Source of the DNA: Clavelina lepadiformis
Lineage: Eukaryota; Chordata; Ascidiacea; Aplousobranchia; Clavelinidae
DNA: 64,000 nucleotides
Reading direction: 5' to 3'
Assembly (NCBI RefSeq): GCF_947623445.1
Contig: NC_135245.1
Coordinates: 1,991,501 to 2,055,500, forward strand
Shown in pieces: positions 60,336 through 64,000 of the stretch. Position 1 is the first letter of the stretch; each line of letters opens with the position of its first letter. A program made the translations under genes and the position numbers. The notes under the pieces were generated by a model, which worked only from the letters and a program-made list of their open reading frames with translations, did not search any database and was not told where the DNA came from.

Positions 60336-62006
60336 TGCTTTTAAAACAACCCTGGTAAGGGCAATCCATAGACAAATTGAAAAATATTATTTCGTTTATA
60401 GTAACTGCGCTTAAAATCAAGTAGACCTATGCATCAAACGTAACATTGTTCCCTGCTATGGACTGAAACAAAAACTTTTATATTCGCTTGTGTGTGGGAG
60501 GAACTGTGCGACACTGTCGGAAGACCAGGCCATGTTTTTCCGAAAATTGTTGACTTCCAGAATTAGAAAACCTGATTTTCGTTGCACATTGTTAAGGTCA
60601 GAGTCGTAACCAAGTCATCAAACTCGAGTTGAATAAGGCAAGTCGAGTGTCTTGCAAAAACAGACTCGAGTCAAGTAGAGCCATTTGGCAAATAAGACTC
60701 GAGTTTGGTCAAGTTAAACGATATAGGAAGCCAAGGCATACTGAAAGCAAAAATACCGTTTCTTTCGAAAAGCAACATTTGAAAATTTAAGTTTTCTTAA
60801 TTTTGCTGCCCAATACCCGTTCGTATGAATTGTAGACAAACAAAACTTTATTTTAAGTTTCACTAATTTGTTTGGACAAAAGAAGAATAAAATCGTTCTA
60901 CTTTAATGCTGAAACCTATAAATCAACATGAAGCGACTCGAGTCAAGTCGAGTCGTTTATATATTTTTTTTAGAAAGAGCCTCGAATTAAATCAAGTCTT
61001 TGCAAAAAGTGACTCGAGTCAGTCACGATAAATGAGTGGAAACTAAAGCCCTTAAATATTATTAAGTATACTTCTATGGAGTATGATGGGTAGCAGCTTT
61101 TATTAACAAGTAACTACTGCATCTAGTATAGGTTTTCACGCTTAAATCTGTTGGACCGCAAACTTCATGCCGCTCCTTATGCTTATAGTTGTGTGTATGG
61201 TCTAATCTAACCGGTTCTGTTTTCAAAAAAGGCCGCTCTACTACATACAGATCTGATCTCATCTTTGCTAGGAATTTTTTGACCTATCTCTGACACAAAA
61301 TTGCTGAATTAACACTGTTCATTATTTTTGGGCTGCTGTGCAACTGTGCTGTGCAAATAACTTGCGTATTGGGCGCATTAAACATCACACTTGCTTCAAC
61401 GAATGTAAAACAAAAAACAATTATTAATCAAGCGAAATAAAACTTCCTTTGTAACTGTGTTACGACTTAAATGACTGTTACCTGCCCCACTATTGTGGGG
61501 TTACCTGGTGCGCTTTGTTCTCATTTACTCGCCGTCTCTCATTACACAGATGTATTTCATGTACTTACTTAAAGAAAGTAACATTTCACGAAAAGTAGGC
61601 AACCCAGTTGTTAAAGGTAAGAGCTTATAGGAGAGATCGGACACCGGTACGTGAAAAAGATAATTTCACTTGTTTAAAGTTTGACTTGAGTTAGATTTAG
61701 ATTAGAAGGTATAAATTTAGGCTACTACAGTATGTCTGCAACCACAGAAGTGAAAGCGTCTGATAAATCTTATCACAACGATTTCATGGATGTATATTGT
61801 TTACTTGCGTTTCGCATTGTCCTCAATATCAGTCGTGTAATTATTTTGAGTTTTGCTATTTGGCCTTGAAAGTTAGATTTCCATAATTGTCTTGCTTCAA
61901 TGTGCAATGCATGGATGAACTGTTGTTTATAATCTTCTTCTTGTGAAAAACGATGCAAACTAAAAACAAAAAAGTGAATTCTTTGATAACATATGAATGG
62001 TAAATC
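60336..62006. other. Region upstream of G15
   Basis: Not homologous to the common spacer. It contains a repeat rich in the palindrome GACTCGAGTC (60,598-61,040) and otherwise AT-rich sequence with no supported gene. The 61-codon minus-strand frame near 61,773-61,958 is not recognised. Confidence 0.5.
60598..61040. repeat. GACTCGAGTC-rich dispersed repeat
   Basis: Multiple copies of CTCGAGT / GACTCGAGTCAAGT motifs in both orientations between AGAGTCGTAACCAAG on the left and GTCAGTCACGATAAAT on the right. A second short patch lies at about 62,998-63,045. Boundaries and class are uncertain; a palindrome-rich DNA transposon derivative is possible. Confidence 0.5.
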
Positions 62007-62186
62007 TTAAAGATTGAAACAGGAATTTTGATTTTCGATTTTCTTTATTTGTTCTGACCAAAATATCTGGAATTTATTTTCTTTTAATCCGCCCCCCAAG
62101 TGTTGGCAGGTTTCACTTATTCCTGGAACCACCATTTCCTCGGGCATTCCAATTTTCTGTCGAAGTATTCCAGTTATGAAAACGTC
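62007..62186 (-). pseudogene. GT31 fragment G16 (3' end of exon 4 only)
   Basis: Homology begins at the stop codon (62007-62009) and covers the C-terminus up to the VFITGILRQKIGMP codons, then breaks off at 62,186 in unrelated sequence. The tail is diverged but the GMP-EMVVPGISETCQHL part is close to the other copies. No exons 1-3 nearby. Confidence 0.8.
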
Positions 62187-63742
62187 ATACCCTTGTAATA
62201 ATTATACTTTCTGGAGTGACTGTGCCTTACTTCTTTGTAGGTTTTTCACTTTCTGCTCAATCTTCTGTATGTTCCTAAACCGTGAAAGTATGTAAAACGC
62301 GATCACTCACAACCACTGAAAGTGATTTTACGAAACTATTTGTTGGAAGCCGAAAGCGGAAGACTCAAAGAATCCGCCTAATCCATTTGTTACGCAATAC
62401 TTTCGACACATGCCGATATATAGTATACCTTGGACTCGGAAAACACACAAATGAAAGAACACTTTCTCGTTAAATTTGCGACTTAACCAGTTCACCCTCT
62501 TACACCTTGGGCTAAAATTTCAATAAAATAAATAACATTGTGTGTACTCATGAAACATTTCTGCATGGCCCAAGATTAAACATGAAATGCCGTTAGTTCA
62601 AGTTTGCTTATGGCTATGGCCAAATCACCTAATGGGTGTCCAGGGCATTTTGTTTGGTAAATTGTCAGATTTACAATATATAGAACGAAGTAGAACTGAC
62701 TCAGCTTTGCATTTTGCCAAGATAATCTCAACGCACAACTTAAGTAAAGTTTCCCATACACACTTTCGAAGTGGTTTGTTTTCAAAAAAAAGGAAATGGT
62801 TTGGTGCGTGGATTTTGGGGTACAGCATAGGTACATAATTAGACAATCAAATTAACTTACGTGGTGAAAAAAATTTGCAATCTTCAATAAACTGTTAACG
62901 GAAGTGAAATTTGTACAAACGGAAAACGGTCGTTGATACAAACGTTTCGCAAACACTTGCCTTGACTTCTTTTCTAGAGAATAACTTGAATGTTATGAAT
63001 CGACTCGAGTCACTAGTTGAAAAGAATCTTGCCTCGACTCGGTCATTTTTGAATAGATTACATTAAGGTAAACGATTTTTCTTTTTTTGTCCAAAAAATC
63101 AAAATATAACTAGAAATAAAGTTCATATGTTTACGAACCAGGATGAGGCCGCCAAATAAAGAAAATATTTTAAGTTTTCAAACGTTTTTTTTTACGAAAG
63201 CGGTATTTTTCGCTTTCTGTGTGAAAAGTGACTTTAGATATCAATTGGCTTAACCTGACATGTCACTTCGTCCAAAAATATCCATCTGTCCAGAGTCTTA
63301 TAAAGGTAACTTGACTTGTCATTCCAGTTAGATTCTTTGGTCATTCAAGTTAGATTCTGTAAGCCAGTCACTCTCTGAAAGTCCAAATATTTGTTTAGAT
63401 ATATTTGCTATTTGAATGCTTAAATGAAAAGCCGTACAGGGGACGTGCAAATATTTGTTCTTGCCAAGAAATTCTCGGCAAAGATTATATCAAAGCAATA
63501 ACAATATGCGCAATCACTTATCACAAGTTTAAACCGCAACAACAATTAAACAAAAGGTTGAAAACAATAAGTAGGTAATACTCTGCAGCCAGGCAAGTGA
63601 CCAAGTCTACAACTGCTGTTACACCAACATTAAAAATGTGTATAGGCATCTCGAAAGCAAAGACTTTACCGGTTTGACGCAATCAAACAATTTCAGTAAA
63701 TAATAGAAAAACGAATATACTGATAGCAGGTAAATGGAATCC
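62187..63742. other. Spacer between G16 and G17
   Basis: Unique AT-rich sequence with short frames on both strands (for example 62,282-62,473 and 62,576-62,838) that resemble nothing I know, and a short CTCGAGT-rich patch near 63,000. No supported gene. Confidence 0.5.
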
Positions 63743-64000
63743 TTAATGGTTGAAACAGGTATTTTTAGTTTCGATTTTCTTCATTTGTTTTGACCAAAAA
63801 GTACTGAATCTATTTTCCTTAAACCCGTCCAAGTGTTGGCAGGTTTCACTTATTCCTGGCACCACCATTTCATCGGGCATTCCAATTTTCTGTCGAAGTA
63901 TTCCAGTTATGAAAACGTCGTCTGTATTTATGCGCTTTGAAGTCAACGACGCTTCCCACAATTGTCTGATGACGCGAACGCTGGTTGTGTAGAATCCACC
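63743..64000 (-). CDS. GT31 glycosyltransferase G17, 3' part of exon 4, cut by the window edge
   Basis: The stop is at 63743-63745. The open frame reads back from a diverged tail (KENRFSTFWSKQMKK, NTCFNH) through GISETCQHL, TDDVF and GGFYTT to the edge. From about 63,825 to 64,000 the DNA appears identical to G1, whereas the 80 bp before it is only about 70% alike. The rest of the gene lies outside the window, so its integrity is unknown. Confidence 0.8.
   Translation of the reverse strand, partial: GGFYTTSVRVIRQLWEASLTSKRINTDDVFITGILRQKIGMPDEMVVPGISETCQHLDGFKENRFSTFWSKQMKKIETKNTCFNH

Noticed and set aside
61773-61958. A 61-codon minus-strand frame downstream of G16
   Set aside because: The composition is plausible for protein, but it has no recognisable family, no splice partners and no copy in other units; left as unassigned spacer.
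1-64000. CRISPR-like or prokaryotic operon organisation
   Set aside because: The regular repeats are multi-kilobase gene duplications with spliceosomal introns. There are no short spaced repeats and no bacterial features.

Overview
The window is eukaryotic and almost certainly from an invertebrate animal: AT-rich, short GT-AG introns (about 100-200 bp unless a transposon sits in them), a type II Golgi glycosyltransferase family, BTB-Kelch genes, and many short hAT-type transposons with clean 8-bp target duplications. A compact-genome deuterostome such as a tunicate is one guess; nothing here names the species.

The whole window is one tandem array. Seventeen copies or remnants of a glycosyltransferase family 31 gene (beta-1,3-galactosyl/N-acetylglucosaminyltransferase type), labelled G1-G17 from left to right, all lie on the minus strand. 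The complete copies share a four-exon model rebuilt from splice sites. Exon 1 (116 bp) encodes a short cytosolic tail and membrane anchor, exon 2 (215 bp) a Ser/Thr/Asn-rich stem, exon 3 (229 bp) the start of the catalytic domain, and exon 4 (about 544-577 bp) the DDD and TDDVF motifs and the stop. G1, G2, G7, G8, G10, G11, G13 and G15 read open for 367-378 aa. G3, G9 and G12 lack their 5' half. G4, G5, G6 and G14 carry frameshifts or stops. G16 is a scrap, and G17 runs off the right edge.

Three near-identical intronless BTB-BACK-Kelch genes (K1-K3, plus strand) each abut a decapitated GT31 copy. The block [GT31, GT31, truncated GT31, BTB-Kelch], about 12.8-13.1 kb, occurs three times: U1 at 1-13,140, U2 at 24,201-37,340 and U3 at 37,341-about 50,130. 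U1 and U2 are almost base-for-base identical. Between U1 and U2 lie G4, G5 and G6; after U3 lie G13, G14, G15, G16 and G17.

Transposons date the array. Four families of short non-autonomous hAT-like elements sit at the same sites with the same 8-bp duplications in many units, so they inserted before amplification; other units keep the empty sites. A larger hAT remnant with a transposase start lies in G15 intron 3, and one solo LTR lies at 20.3-20.8 kb.

The most interesting feature is the pattern of variation among GT31 copies. A block of about 33 residues between the DDD and TDDVF motifs comes in distinct versions that have been swapped between copies, while the DNA on either side is nearly invariant. 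Gene conversion edges are visible in G6, G12, G15 and G17. The locus looks like a glycosyltransferase array diversifying by cassette exchange while also shedding pseudogenes.
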